Assembly: GCF_014650495.1 (NCBI RefSeq)
Contig: NZ_BMVB01000009.1
Coordinates: 186,001-250,000, forward strand
Direction of reading: 5' to 3'
DNA from: Streptomyces cinnamoneus
Lineage (GTDB): Bacteria; Actinomycetota; Actinomycetes; Streptomycetales; Streptomycetaceae
DNA: 64,000 nt
The notes beneath the pieces are model-generated. The model worked only from the letters and a program-made list of their open reading frames with translations, was not told the DNA's origin and did not search any database. The position numbers and the translations under genes are program-made. Below are positions 35,904 to 44,494 of the stretch, one piece after another. Numbering within the stretch: the first letter of the stretch is position 1; each line of letters opens with the position of its first letter.

Positions 35904-38900
35904 TCACGGTGCCAGCAGTTCCACCTCCGCCAGCCGTCTGTCCGTGCCCTCCGCCACCAGCCGGTAGTGCGCGTACGTCCCCGGCGTGCGGACCTCGAAG
36001 GGGCGGGTCTGGTGGTTCCAGGTGAAGGACTCGGACGAGCGGTGGTCCACGTCCGTCCAGTGGGTGCCGTCCCGGGAGCCCTGGAGGGTCCAGGTGGACG
36101 GGGCCGTGGTGCGGTCCGAGGAGGTGAGGGTGTACGTCGTCACCCGGGCGTCGTGGGTCGTCGGCAGCCCGGCCGTCGTCAGCGGGGCGTCCGTGGCCGA
36201 GGTGTTGTCCGTCAGGGCCGAGTCGCCGGCGGTCGTCACGTCCGACAGGGGGGAGGGGACCTTGTCGTCGCGGGTGATGGACGTGGGGGCGGCCCGTTCG
36301 GCTGTGCCCCACGTCGACGGGCTCGGGCCCATGGCGAACTCCAGCGTGCCGCCCCTGGAGAGCAGGGAGTGCGGGAGGGCGGTGGAGGTCCAGGTGCGGC
36401 CGTTGAACCGGACGGACTGGACGTAGACGTTGCGGGCGCTGTTGCGGGGGGCCTTGATCACCAGGTCGTGGCCGCCTTCGAGGTGGACGGTGGCCCGGGT
36501 GAAGAGGGGGGAGCCGACGGCGTACTCGCCCTGGCCCATCACCAGCGGGTAGAAGCCGAGCGCACTGAAGACGTACCAGGCCGACATCTCGCCGTTGTCC
36601 TCGTCACCCGGGTAGCCCTGGCCGATCTCGCTGCCGAGGTAGAGGCGGGAGAGGACCTCGCGGACCTTCTCCTGCGTCTTCCAGGGCTGCCCGGCGGCGT
36701 CGTAGAGGTAGGCGATGTGGTGCGAGACCTGGTTGCTGTGGCCGTACATGCCCATGCGCACGTCGCGCGCCTCGGTCATCTCGTGGATGACGCCGCCGTA
36801 GGATCCGGCGAACTCCGGCCGTCCCGTCTCCGGGGTGGCGAAGTAGGTGTCGAGCTTCTTGGCCAGGCCCGTGCGGCCGCCGTGGAGGTTGGCCAGGCCC
36901 CGGGTGTCCTGGGGAGCGGTGAAGGCGAAGTTCCAGCCGTTGGTCTCGGTGTAGTCGTGGCCCCAGACGCGGGGGTCGTAGGCGTCCGGCGAGAGCCGCC
37001 AGTTCCCGCTCTCGTCCCGGCCCTGGAAGAAGCCGGTCCGCGAGTCGAAGAGCTTGACGTAGTTCCGGGCGCGGTTGAGGAGGTAGGCGGCCTCCTCGCG
37101 GTAGCGGGGCTTGTGCGTCCGGTCGTAGAGGGACTGGGCCATCCTCGCCAGCCCGAAGTCGTTGAGGTAGCCCTCCAGCGCCCAGGATGTGCCCTCGCGG
37201 ATGCGGGTGCTCGTGTAGCCGAGGAAGACCGAGGTGTCCATGCCCTTGCGGCCGGTGCCGGGGTCGTCCGGCGCCACCGTCGCGTTCTTGAGCGCGGCCT
37301 CGTACGCCGCCTCGGCGTCGAAGGCGACGCCCTTGACGTGGGCGTCGGCGAAGGCGACGTCCGAGCTGGTGCCGGTCATCAGGTCGGCGTAGCCGGGGGA
37401 GGACCAGCGGGAGATCCAGCCGCCGTCCTTGTACTGCTGGACGAAGCCGTCGACCAGTCGGCCGGCCAGCTTGGGGGTGAGGAGGGCGTAGGCGGGCCAG
37501 GCCGTGCGGTACGTGTCCCAGAAGCCGTTGTTGACGTACACCTCGCCGTCGACGATCCGGGCCCCGGTCCTGGTCGGGGTGGACTGGCCGGCGGGCGGCG
37601 AGAAGGGGCTGGCGTAGCGGGGGCGCGGACGGGCGGGCGTGCCGGTGTTCTCGTGGCCGGAGTTGGGATACAGGTAGAGGCGGTAGAGGCTGGAGTAGAG
37701 GGTGGTGAGCTGGTCGCGGCTCGCGCCCTCGACCTCGATCCGGCCGAGGACGGCGTCCCAGGCCGCGCGGGCGCGGTCGTGCACCCGGCCGAAGGAGGCG
37801 CCCGCCGGGATCTCCTGCTCCAGGTTGGCCTTCGCCTGCTCGGTGCCGATGAGGGACGTCGCGAGGCGGAGGGTGACCGTGCGGTCCGCACCCGGGGCGA
37901 AGCGCAGGTAGCCCGTCACGCCCTCGGCGCCGGGACCTCCGCCCGCGCCGTCGCCCTTGAGCCTGCCGCTCGCGGTGACGGGGGCGTCGAAGACGCCGTA
38001 GACGAAGAGGCGGCCGGCGCCCTTGGACAGGCCGCTCCGGACGTCCGAGAAGGCGGTGAAGGACCGGGTGGCCGGGTCGAGCGTCAGACCGCCCTGGTTC
38101 TTGACGTTGTCAAGGATGACGCTGGCGTTCTCACCCGGAAAGGTGAAACGCATCATCGCCGCGTGGTCGGTGGGCACGATCTCGGCCTGGAGGCCGTTCT
38201 CGAAGGTGACGCCGTAGTAGTGCGGCCGGGCGGTCTCGCGGGAGTGCCGGAAGGGGAGGGCGCGGGCCGGGCGCGAGGCGGAGGGCGTGCCGGTGGCGAC
38301 CGAGGGCATCACCTGGAAGGTCTGCCGGTCGCCCATCCAGGGGCTCGGCTGGTGGCTCGCGCCGAACGCCTGGAGGGTGGGGAGGTTGTCGGGGTTGTTG
38401 GCGGCCGCGTACTGGTAGAGCCAGTCCGTGGAGCCGGCGTTGGTGACGGGGGTCCAGAAGTTGAATCCATGGGGGACGGCGGTGGCGGGGAAGGTGTTGC
38501 CCCGGGAGAAGTTCGAGCTGGAGTTGGTGCCGCGGGTGGTGACGGCCCAGTCCGCGGGGTGGACCGGCGGCCTCTCCCGCGGAGCGGGGGCGAGCGAGAT
38601 GTCGTCCACCCAGCCGCGGAACTTCGCAGGGCCGACCGGCGCGTCGTAGGCGATCAGGATGCGCTCGACGGTCTTGCCGGCGGCCACGGCGCCGATGTGC
38701 GACTCCTTGTTGTTCCACTGATTGACGTACAGCGTCCTGGACGCGGCCTGGCCCTGCGGGGTCAGACGCGCCCCGTGCTGGTCGACGGCGCCGAGCTCGC
38801 TGAGGTAGGTCCCGTCGGTGAAGGCGAGGTCGAGGGAGACATGGGTGGCGGGGTAGCGGGTGTCCGGCTCCGGCATGGACGGGAAGACCTTGTACGACAG

Positions 38901-39800
38901 CAGGGTCCGTGGTGTGACCCTGGTGCGCACATGGAAGATCTTGTTGTACGAATAGCCGCGCCCCGTGGCCTGGTGCATGCCCCCGTAGCGCAGCGCGCGG
39001 GTGCCCGTGAAGCCCACCCGTGCCTTGGCCGTGGGCGAGCCGGTCGGGCCCCGGTCGACGTGGCTGCGCATGTCCTCGGGCGGCGGCGTGCCGTCGCCGC
39101 CGGTGGCCAGCTGCACCTCGGCGAGCTGGAGGACGGGCTCGCCGCCGTTGCGGGTTATCTCCAGGCGGTACTGCCGGTGGGCGGTGGTGCCCTCGAAGGC
39201 GAACTCCCGGGTCTGCAGGCGCCTTTCGAAGGTCTCGTCCCGCCGGGTGTCGAGGACCGTCCAGGTCTTCCCGTCGTCGGAGCCCTTGAGCGTCCAGTCC
39301 CGGGGGTCGCGGCCGGGGGCGTCGTTGGCCGAGGTCAGTGCGTAGCGGACGGCCTTGACCGGCTGGGCCAGCTCGAATTCCAGCCAGGCGGACCGCTCGA
39401 AGTCGAGCCATTTGGTCGCGCTCTCGCCGTCGATGAGGTTCTCCTTCACCTCGCCCGCCTCGGTGTGCTCCCCACTGGCACGGATGGCGGTCACCCGGTC
39501 GGTGACGTTGCCGGGGATGCCGCTGGTGTCGTCGCCGTCGACGCCCGCGGACCGTCGCCGGCCGTCGGGCCCGGTCTCGACGGCATTGAGCCAATCGGGC
39601 TGCGGCTCGCCGGCCTCGAAGGAGGAGGCGAAGCGCTCGGCCACGGCGGCGCTGCCGTCCCGCTGGGGCCCGGACGACACGGCAGCACCCTGCGTGACCT
39701 GAGCAGTCGTCACCAGTACGGTGGCCAGGGCGAGGGCCGCGGGGCGGGTGCACCGGCGGGCGCGAGGGCGCCACCGTCCGGTTCCGAGTCTGTGTCGCAT
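35904..39800 (-). CDS. Secreted GH92 family alpha-mannosidase with discoidin-like domains
   Basis: 1,298 residues from the ATG at 39800. The frame is open to 39875, but the ATG follows GGAG at 9 bases and gives a proper signal peptide. Order: signal peptide; F5/8 type C-like domain (about 90-225; WLEFELAQPVKAVRYALTSA); beta-sandwich; GH92 catalytic domain with FWDTYRTAWPAYALLTP, WISRWSSPGYADLMTGTSSD and GDEDNGEMSAWYVFSALGFY; and a second F5/8-like domain at the C-terminus (TTYTLTSSDRTTAPSTWTLQ). GH92 enzymes are Ca-dependent exo-acting alpha-mannosidases that trim N-glycans or fungal mannan. The DNEGE-type acidic cluster is intact. It lies next to ngcEFG, suggesting coordinated fungal-polysaccharide use. 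Confidence 0.93.
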   Translation of the reverse strand: MRHRLGTGRWRPRARRCTRPAALALATVLVTTAQVTQGAAVSSGPQRDGSAAVAERFASSFEAGEPQPDWLNAVETGPDGRRRSAGVDGDDTSGIPGNVTDRVTAIRASGEHTEAGEVKENLIDGESATKWLDFERSAWLEFELAQPVKAVRYALTSANDAPGRDPRDWTLKGSDDGKTWTVLDTRRDETFERRLQTREFAFEGTTAHRQYRLEITRNGGEPVLQLAEVQLATGGDGTPPPEDMRSHVDRGPTGSPTAKARVGFTGTRALRYGGMHQATGRGYSYNKIFHVRTRVTPRTLLSYKVFPSMPEPDTRYPATHVSLDLAFTDGTYLSELGAVDQHGARLTPQGQAASRTLYVNQWNNKESHIGAVAAGKTVERILIAYDAPVGPAKFRGWVDDISLAPAPRERPPVHPADWAVTTRGTNSSSNFSRGNTFPATAVPHGFNFWTPVTNAGSTDWLYQYAAANNPDNLPTLQAFGASHQPSPWMGDRQTFQVMPSVATGTPSASRPARALPFRHSRETARPHYYGVTFENGLQAEIVPTDHAAMMRFTFPGENASVILDNVKNQGGLTLDPATRSFTAFSDVRSGLSKGAGRLFVYGVFDAPVTASGRLKGDGAGGGPGAEGVTGYLRFAPGADRTVTLRLATSLIGTEQAKANLEQEIPAGASFGRVHDRARAAWDAVLGRIEVEGASRDQLTTLYSSLYRLYLYPNSGHENTGTPARPRPRYASPFSPPAGQSTPTRTGARIVDGEVYVNNGFWDTYRTAWPAYALLTPKLAGRLVDGFVQQYKDGGWISRWSSPGYADLMTGTSSDVAFADAHVKGVAFDAEAAYEAALKNATVAPDDPGTGRKGMDTSVFLGYTSTRIREGTSWALEGYLNDFGLARMAQSLYDRTHKPRYREEAAYLLNRARNYVKLFDSRTGFFQGRDESGNWRLSPDAYDPRVWGHDYTETNGWNFAFTAPQDTRGLANLHGGRTGLAKKLDTYFATPETGRPEFAGSYGGVIHEMTEARDVRMGMYGHSNQVSHHIAYLYDAAGQPWKTQEKVREVLSRLYLGSEIGQGYPGDEDNGEMSAWYVFSALGFYPLVMGQGEYAVGSPLFTRATVHLEGGHDLVIKAPRNSARNVYVQSVRFNGRTWTSTALPHSLLSRGGTLEFAMGPSPSTWGTAERAAPTSITRDDKVPSPLSDVTTAGDSALTDNTSATDAPLTTAGLPTTHDARVTTYTLTSSDRTTAPSTWTLQGSRDGTHWTDVDHRSSESFTWNHQTRPFEVRTPGTYAHYRLVAEGTDRRLAEVELLAP

Positions 39801-39861
39801 CCCTTGTCTCTCCACGAAGCTGCCTCCACGAAGCCGCGTAGCCCACGATGCCGACACCGCC

Positions 39862-39920
39862 GACAACGTTGTCACCCGAGTCGCGCAGTGATAAGTAGCT
39901 CGTGCGACACCAGTGGTGTC
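39862..39920. promoter_or_regulatory. Operator-like palindromes upstream of GH92
   Basis: GACAACGTTGTC (39862-39873) is a perfect 12-bp palindrome with the CG centre typical of LacI-family operators. GACACCA-G-TGGTGTC (39906-39920) is a 15-bp inverted repeat nearby. They lie 62 and 106 bases upstream of the GH92 start. The binding proteins are not identified. Confidence 0.5.
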
Positions 39921-40073
39921 AAGGGTCTCGGGGTTGGTGTCGCGCCCCGCGGGGGAGGTGGGCCGAGGGGGTGCGGCGCCGTGCCGCCGGCCGTCCGCCG
40001 GTGGTGTCGGCGAGGTCTCAACTCGGGAAAGACTGGCGGGAGAAGGCGCTTACGATCTTGCCCAGTTGATCGG

Positions 40074-40089
40074 AGTGGACTATACCTGT
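40074..40089. promoter_or_regulatory. Candidate DasR-binding (dre) site upstream of ngcE
   Basis: AGTGGACTATACCTGT matches the 16-bp dre consensus AGTGGTCTAGACCACT at 12 positions by eye. DasR is the GlcNAc-responsive GntR repressor of chitin and aminosugar uptake, so the location, about 200 bases before a chitobiose/GlcNAc importer, is sensible. Confidence 0.6.
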
Positions 40090-40286
40090 CGGCGTCCGGG
40101 GCGGCCGTTGCCGCCGCCCGGACCCGGGGGGCAGCGGCAGGCGCGACGCCGCGGGGGACGTCACTCCGGCGCACACCCAGCACCACGCTTCAACTGACCC
40201 GCGGTGTCGGGCCCTTCGGCTTCCGCTGAATGCGCAAGGGGAGACCGCCACACCGCCTGAGTCCTGGAGAAGGCGAGGACTTGAGC

Positions 40287-41735
40287 ATGGGATCCACCCC
40301 CGAATTCAGCCGGCGCGCATTCAGCCGACGCGACCTCATCAAGCGGGCTGCCGCCCTCGGACTGATCGCCGTGCCGACGGTGAGCGCACTGAGCGCCTGC
40401 GCGAGCGGTGACGGCGGCGACGGCGACAAGCAGGTCGACAAGGGCAGGAAGACCGACAGGAATCCGCTCGCGGTCAACGAGTCCGCCCCGCTCGACGTCG
40501 TCATCTTCGACGGCGGCTTCGGCCAGCAGTACGCGAAGGACGCGGAGGCCGAATACCGCAAGGCGTTCCCGGGCGCCCAGGTGAAGCACGCGGCCACCCA
40601 GGAGATCCAGACCCAGCTCCAGCCCCGCTTCAACGGCGGCACACCGCCCGACCTGATCGACAACTCCGGTGCCAAGCAAATGGACATGGGCACCCTCGTC
40701 GGCAAGAAGCAGCTGACGGATCTCAACACCCTGCTGGACGCGCCCTCCTACGACGACCCGGCGAAGAAGGTGCGCGACACCCTTCGCCCGGGCGTCGTGG
40801 AGATGGGGCAGTTCGACGGCAACGAGACCTGGATCCTCTACTACGCCTACACCGTCTACGGCGTCTGGTACTCGAAGACCAATCTCCAGAAGCTCGACGC
40901 CCAGTACCCCGAGACCTGGGACGAGATGCTCAAGGTCTGCGAAGCGGCGAAGAAGAAGGGCATCGCCGGCTGGACCTACGCGGGCAAGCACCCGTACTAC
41001 CTGCCGTTCAGCCTCTACCCCTTCATCGCCAAGATCGGCGGTGTCGAGGTGCTGAACAACATCGACAACCTGGAGCCCAACGCCTGGAAGGCGCCGGCCG
41101 TCAAGGCGGCCTTCGAGGCGTACTACGAGCTGTACAGGAAGGGCTACATCCTCCAGGGCACCCCGGGCCTGACCCACATCGAGTCGCAGACCGCCTGGAA
41201 CGAGGGGAAGGCGCTGTTCCTTCCCAACGGCTCCTGGGTGGAGAACGAGTCGAAGAAGACCACGCCCCAGGACTTCCGGATGGCGGTCGGCGCCCCGTCG
41301 AGCCTCGACAAGAGCGACAAGATGCCGTTCGGCACCCTGTGGGCGTCCGGCGGTGAGCCCTTCATCGTGCCGAAGAACGCCAAGAACCCGCAGGGCGGCA
41401 TGGAGCTGCTGCGCATCATGCTCGGCAGGAAGTCCTCGCAGAACTTCATCAAGTCCGTCTCCTCGCTCACCTCCTTCAACGGCGGCACCGACGGCCTCAC
41501 GCTGCCGCCGGGCCTGGCCTCCTCGCAGGAGGCGCTCGCCAAGGCCGGCAAGAACGTCGTCAACCCCCGCATCCAGGACTGGTACGTCGCCCTGCAGAAG
41601 GAGAAGATCGGCGTCGCGGCGATCGGCGAGATGATGGCGGGCCGGATGACGCCCGACGAGACCATCGCGAAGATCCAGCGATTCGCCGACGAAACGGCCA
41701 AGGACAGCTCCGTCAAGAAGTACAAGCACAAGTGA
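40287..41735 (+). CDS. ngcE: NgcE-like chitobiose/GlcNAc ABC importer substrate-binding lipoprotein
   Basis: 482 residues from the ATG at 40287; a TTG at 40281 is possible. The N-terminus has a twin-arginine-like SRRDLIKRAA, a hydrophobic core and lipobox LSAC, so it is probably Tat- or Sec-exported and lipid-anchored. The body is a family 1 extracellular solute-binding protein (VWYSKTNLQKL, WDEMLKVCEAAKK, FLPNGSWVENE, QGGMELLRIMLGRKSSQNF). It heads an operon with two permease genes and no ATPase; MsiK usually energises such systems in streptomycetes. From memory, its S. coelicolor counterpart binds N,N'-diacetylchitobiose. A dre-like box lies upstream. Confidence 0.87.
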   Translation: MGSTPEFSRRAFSRRDLIKRAAALGLIAVPTVSALSACASGDGGDGDKQVDKGRKTDRNPLAVNESAPLDVVIFDGGFGQQYAKDAEAEYRKAFPGAQVKHAATQEIQTQLQPRFNGGTPPDLIDNSGAKQMDMGTLVGKKQLTDLNTLLDAPSYDDPAKKVRDTLRPGVVEMGQFDGNETWILYYAYTVYGVWYSKTNLQKLDAQYPETWDEMLKVCEAAKKKGIAGWTYAGKHPYYLPFSLYPFIAKIGGVEVLNNIDNLEPNAWKAPAVKAAFEAYYELYRKGYILQGTPGLTHIESQTAWNEGKALFLPNGSWVENESKKTTPQDFRMAVGAPSSLDKSDKMPFGTLWASGGEPFIVPKNAKNPQGGMELLRIMLGRKSSQNFIKSVSSLTSFNGGTDGLTLPPGLASSQEALAKAGKNVVNPRIQDWYVALQKEKIGVAAIGEMMAGRMTPDETIAKIQRFADETAKDSSVKKYKHK

Positions 41736-41738
41736 GCG

Positions 41739-42662
41739 GTGGCCATGCAGCACGGTAAGTACCGCTTCATCGCGGGTTTCCTGATCCTGCCCCTGGCGAT
41801 CTACGGGATCTTCGTCATCTCGCCGTTCGTCCAGGCCGTCTACTACTCCTTCACGGACTGGACCGGTCTGAGCCCGGACTTCCGGGTGACCGGCACCGAG
41901 AACTACCGGCGGCTCTGGAACGACGACGTGTTCTGGACGTCCGTGGGACACAACGTCCTGCTGCTGCTCGTGCTGCCGCTGGTCACGCTCGGTCTCGGGT
42001 TGTTCTTCGCGTTCATGCTCAACGTCGGCGGCCGCCGCAGGAAGAACGCGGCGGTCGCCGGCGTGCGCGGATCGGGCTTCTACAAAATCGTCTACTTCTT
42101 CCCGCAGGTGCTCTCGATCGCCATCGTCGCCCTGCTGTTCCAGTTCGCCTACAACCCCAACAGCGGTGCCCTGAACTCCTTCCTGAGCGCGATCGGCCTG
42201 GACTCGGTGCGGCCCGCATGGCTGGGCGACCCCTCCCTCGCGCTGTGGTGCGTCATGGCGGTCATGGTCTGGAGCAACGTCGGCTTCTACGTGGTGCTGT
42301 TCTCGGCGGGCATGAGCTCCATCCCGCGGGACTTCTACGAGGCCGCCCTGCTCGACGGCGCCAACCGCGTCCAGACCTTCTTCCGGATCACCCTGCCGCT
42401 GCTGTGGGACACCGTCCAGACCGGCTGGGTCTACATGGGCATCATGGCGCTCGACTCGTTCGCCGTCGTGCAGATCATGACGGTGGGGCCGGGCGGACCG
42501 GACTACTCCACCGAGGTGCTGTCCTTCTACCTCTACACCAAGGCGTTCCGTGACGGGCAGGCCGGATACGCCACCACGCTCGGCGTCGCCCTGCTCATCG
42601 TCACCCTGATCTTCGCGGGCATCGTCATGAAGCTCGGCCGGCGCGAGCGACTGGAGTACTGA
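41739..42662 (+). CDS. ngcF: NgcF-like sugar ABC transporter permease (MalF type)
   Basis: 307 residues from the GTG at 41739. The ATG at 41745 (MQHGKYRFIAG) is equally plausible. Six hydrophobic helices and a binding-protein-dependent transport EAA motif (EAALLDGANRVQTFFRITLP) that contacts the ATPase. It begins 3 bases after ngcE and overlaps ngcG, so the three are one operon. Forms the membrane channel with NgcG. Confidence 0.88.
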   Translation: MAMQHGKYRFIAGFLILPLAIYGIFVISPFVQAVYYSFTDWTGLSPDFRVTGTENYRRLWNDDVFWTSVGHNVLLLLVLPLVTLGLGLFFAFMLNVGGRRRKNAAVAGVRGSGFYKIVYFFPQVLSIAIVALLFQFAYNPNSGALNSFLSAIGLDSVRPAWLGDPSLALWCVMAVMVWSNVGFYVVLFSAGMSSIPRDFYEAALLDGANRVQTFFRITLPLLWDTVQTGWVYMGIMALDSFAVVQIMTVGPGGPDYSTEVLSFYLYTKAFRDGQAGYATTLGVALLIVTLIFAGIVMKLGRRERLEY

Positions 42663-43585
42663 TGGCCGTCACGACGGATCCCACCGAGGGCGCGGGCGCC
42701 GTGACGCCGCCCGCCGACGAGCCCCGCGCCGACGCGCAGCGCGGGCGGATGGGCAGCGAGGGCACGGTCCTCAACGTCTTCTCGCACGGCGTGCTCGTGC
42801 TGTGGGCCCTCATGGTCACCCTGCCGCTGCTGTGGGCGGTGATGAGCGCCTTCAAGACGGACCGGGAGATCTTCACCTCGCCCTGGGCGCTGCCCGGCAG
42901 CCTGAACTTCGACTCCTGGAGCCGCGCCTGGTCGCAGGCGCACATGGGCGAGTACTTCCTCAACTCGGTCGTGGTGGTGGCCGGTTCGCTCTTCGGCACC
43001 ATGCTGCTGGGCTCGATGGCGGCCTATGTGCTGGCCCGCTTCACCTTTCCCGGCAACCGCTTCATCTACTTCCTCTTCGTCGGCGGCATGAGCTTTCCGG
43101 TGATCCTCGCGCTGGTACCGCTGTTCTTCGTGATGAAGAACATGCAGCTGCTCGACACCTACCACGGGCTGATCCTGGTCTACATCGCCTATTCGCTGCC
43201 CTTCACCATCTTCTTCCTCAGCGGCTTCTTCCGTACGCTGCCCAGCTCCGTCGCGGAGGCCGCACTGATCGACGGGGCCTCGCACACCCGCACCTTCTTC
43301 CAGGTGATGCTGCCCATGGCCAAGCCCGGCCTGATCAGCGTCGGCATCTTCAACTTCCTCGGCCAGTGGAACCAGTACCTGCTGCCCACGGTCCTCAACG
43401 TGGGCGACGAGGACAAGAAGCTGCTCCCGCAGGGGCTGGTCGCGCTGGCGGTCAGCCAGGGCTACAAGGGCGACTGGTCCGGGCTCTTCGCCGGGCTGGT
43501 CATGGCCATGCTGCCGGTCCTGGCCGCGTACATCGTCTTCCAGCGGCAGGTCCAGGCCGGGCTGACGGCCGGCGCCCTGAAATAG
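42662..43585 (+). CDS. ngcG: NgcG-like sugar ABC transporter permease (MalG type)
   Basis: 307 residues. The ATG shares one base with the ngcF stop (TGATG). There is a cytoplasmic N-terminal tail of about 35 residues, six predicted membrane helices, and the EAA loop EAALIDGASHTRTFFQVMLP. It pairs with NgcF; no ATP-binding gene follows. The operon ends here, with the next gene convergent. Confidence 0.9.
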   Translation: MAVTTDPTEGAGAVTPPADEPRADAQRGRMGSEGTVLNVFSHGVLVLWALMVTLPLLWAVMSAFKTDREIFTSPWALPGSLNFDSWSRAWSQAHMGEYFLNSVVVVAGSLFGTMLLGSMAAYVLARFTFPGNRFIYFLFVGGMSFPVILALVPLFFVMKNMQLLDTYHGLILVYIAYSLPFTIFFLSGFFRTLPSSVAEAALIDGASHTRTFFQVMLPMAKPGLISVGIFNFLGQWNQYLLPTVLNVGDEDKKLLPQGLVALAVSQGYKGDWSGLFAGLVMAMLPVLAAYIVFQRQVQAGLTAGALK

Positions 43586-43636
43586 GCCGGTGAACCGGGC
43601 CGGCGCCCCACAACGGCCGGAACGGGCGGCACCCGC

Positions 43637-44038
43637 TCACGCCAGGGTGAACCAGACCGCCTTGCCCCGGCCCTGTGCGGCGGGGGTCACCCCCCAGGCC
43701 GTGGCGCAGCTGTCGATCAGGGTGAGGCCCCGGCCCGACTCGTCGTCGACCCCGGCGGCGCGTCGCGCCGGGGCCTCCTGGCCGGTGTCGTGGACGTCCA
43801 CGCGCAGGGTGCGCGAGCGGCAGCTGAGGTAGACCGTCACCGGCGACTTCGCGTGCACCACGCCGTTGGTCACCAGCTCGGTGGCGAGCAGGCAGGCGGT
43901 GTCGGCGAGGTCGTGCCGGCCGTGCCGCTGCAGGGCGAGGCGCAGCGAGCTCCGGACGAGGCTGATCATCCAGGTCTGCGCCGGGATCCGGAGTGTGTAC
44001 CACCAGTCGGCAGTGGCCAGTTGAGGGTGCTCGCACAT
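43637..44038 (-). CDS. Histidine-kinase-like ATP-binding protein (anti-sigma/RsbW type)
   Basis: 133 residues from the ATG at 44038. HATPase fold motifs: N-box ELVTNGVVHA, G1 box DTGQE, G2 box GRGLTLIDSCATAWG. No phospho-acceptor His or sensor domain is present, as in the many small RsbW-like kinases of streptomycetes that phosphorylate anti-anti-sigma factors. Partner unknown; the SpoIIE phosphatase at 9797 is of the opposing type but far away. Confidence 0.87.
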   Translation of the reverse strand: MCEHPQLATADWWYTLRIPAQTWMISLVRSSLRLALQRHGRHDLADTACLLATELVTNGVVHAKSPVTVYLSCRSRTLRVDVHDTGQEAPARRAAGVDDESGRGLTLIDSCATAWGVTPAAQGRGKAVWFTLA

Positions 44039-44494
44039 GCTCCGGTCTCCGTTCGTCCTTGCCGCGGAAGCCCCCAACTATCGGGCAGAACCACGGGGGC
44101 GTGGAGCTCGCCGCACCGCCCCCGGCGGTGGTTATGTCGGATGAACATGCCGCAGAACCGCTGGAGTGCGGACAAGCCCGGACCGGTGGGATGGCGGGCC
44201 GGCCGCCCGGCCGATTCGCCCGTTCGAGCTACCCCGCCTGCGGGATCCGGTCCCCCCTCGGCGTCCGGGAGGGTGAGCGGCTCCGTACGATGAGTGGTCG
44301 GGTGCGAGCCCGGGCGGGGCCGGTGGGTCACGGTACGGCAACGGTGCCGGAGCCGGGATCGGCGTCAAGCCCTTGACGGGACGCAACCCTGGCGGCTCAG
44401 CTTAGAGTTCACATGTTGTATGGATGGCCGGGCTCCAGTGCTGCAGTCCGGCCCGCGGGGCGGCGGTCGTGCCGCCCCGGTGAGGCGGGAGTGG
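44039..44494. other. 456-bp divergent intergenic region before rok7B7
   Basis: No gene with acceptable coding features. The open frame from 44294 into rok7B7 looks like chance, because the ROK homology starts after the ATG at 44495. TTGACG at 44373 and TAGAGT at 44403 resemble promoter boxes but are spaced too widely to pair with confidence. Confidence 0.6.

Larger units (their letters stand above)
39801..40286. other. 486-bp divergent intergenic region between GH92 and ngcE
   Basis: Contains no convincing coding sequence. It holds three operator-like sites listed separately: a 12-bp palindrome and a 15-bp inverted repeat on the GH92 side, and a DasR-like box on the ngcE side. Confidence 0.7.

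Noticed and set aside
44294..44494. N-terminal extension of rok7B7 from the open frame starting at 44294
   Set aside because: The extra residues show no ROK similarity, and the ATG at 44495 has a suitable ribosome-binding site and the expected distance to the helix-turn-helix.
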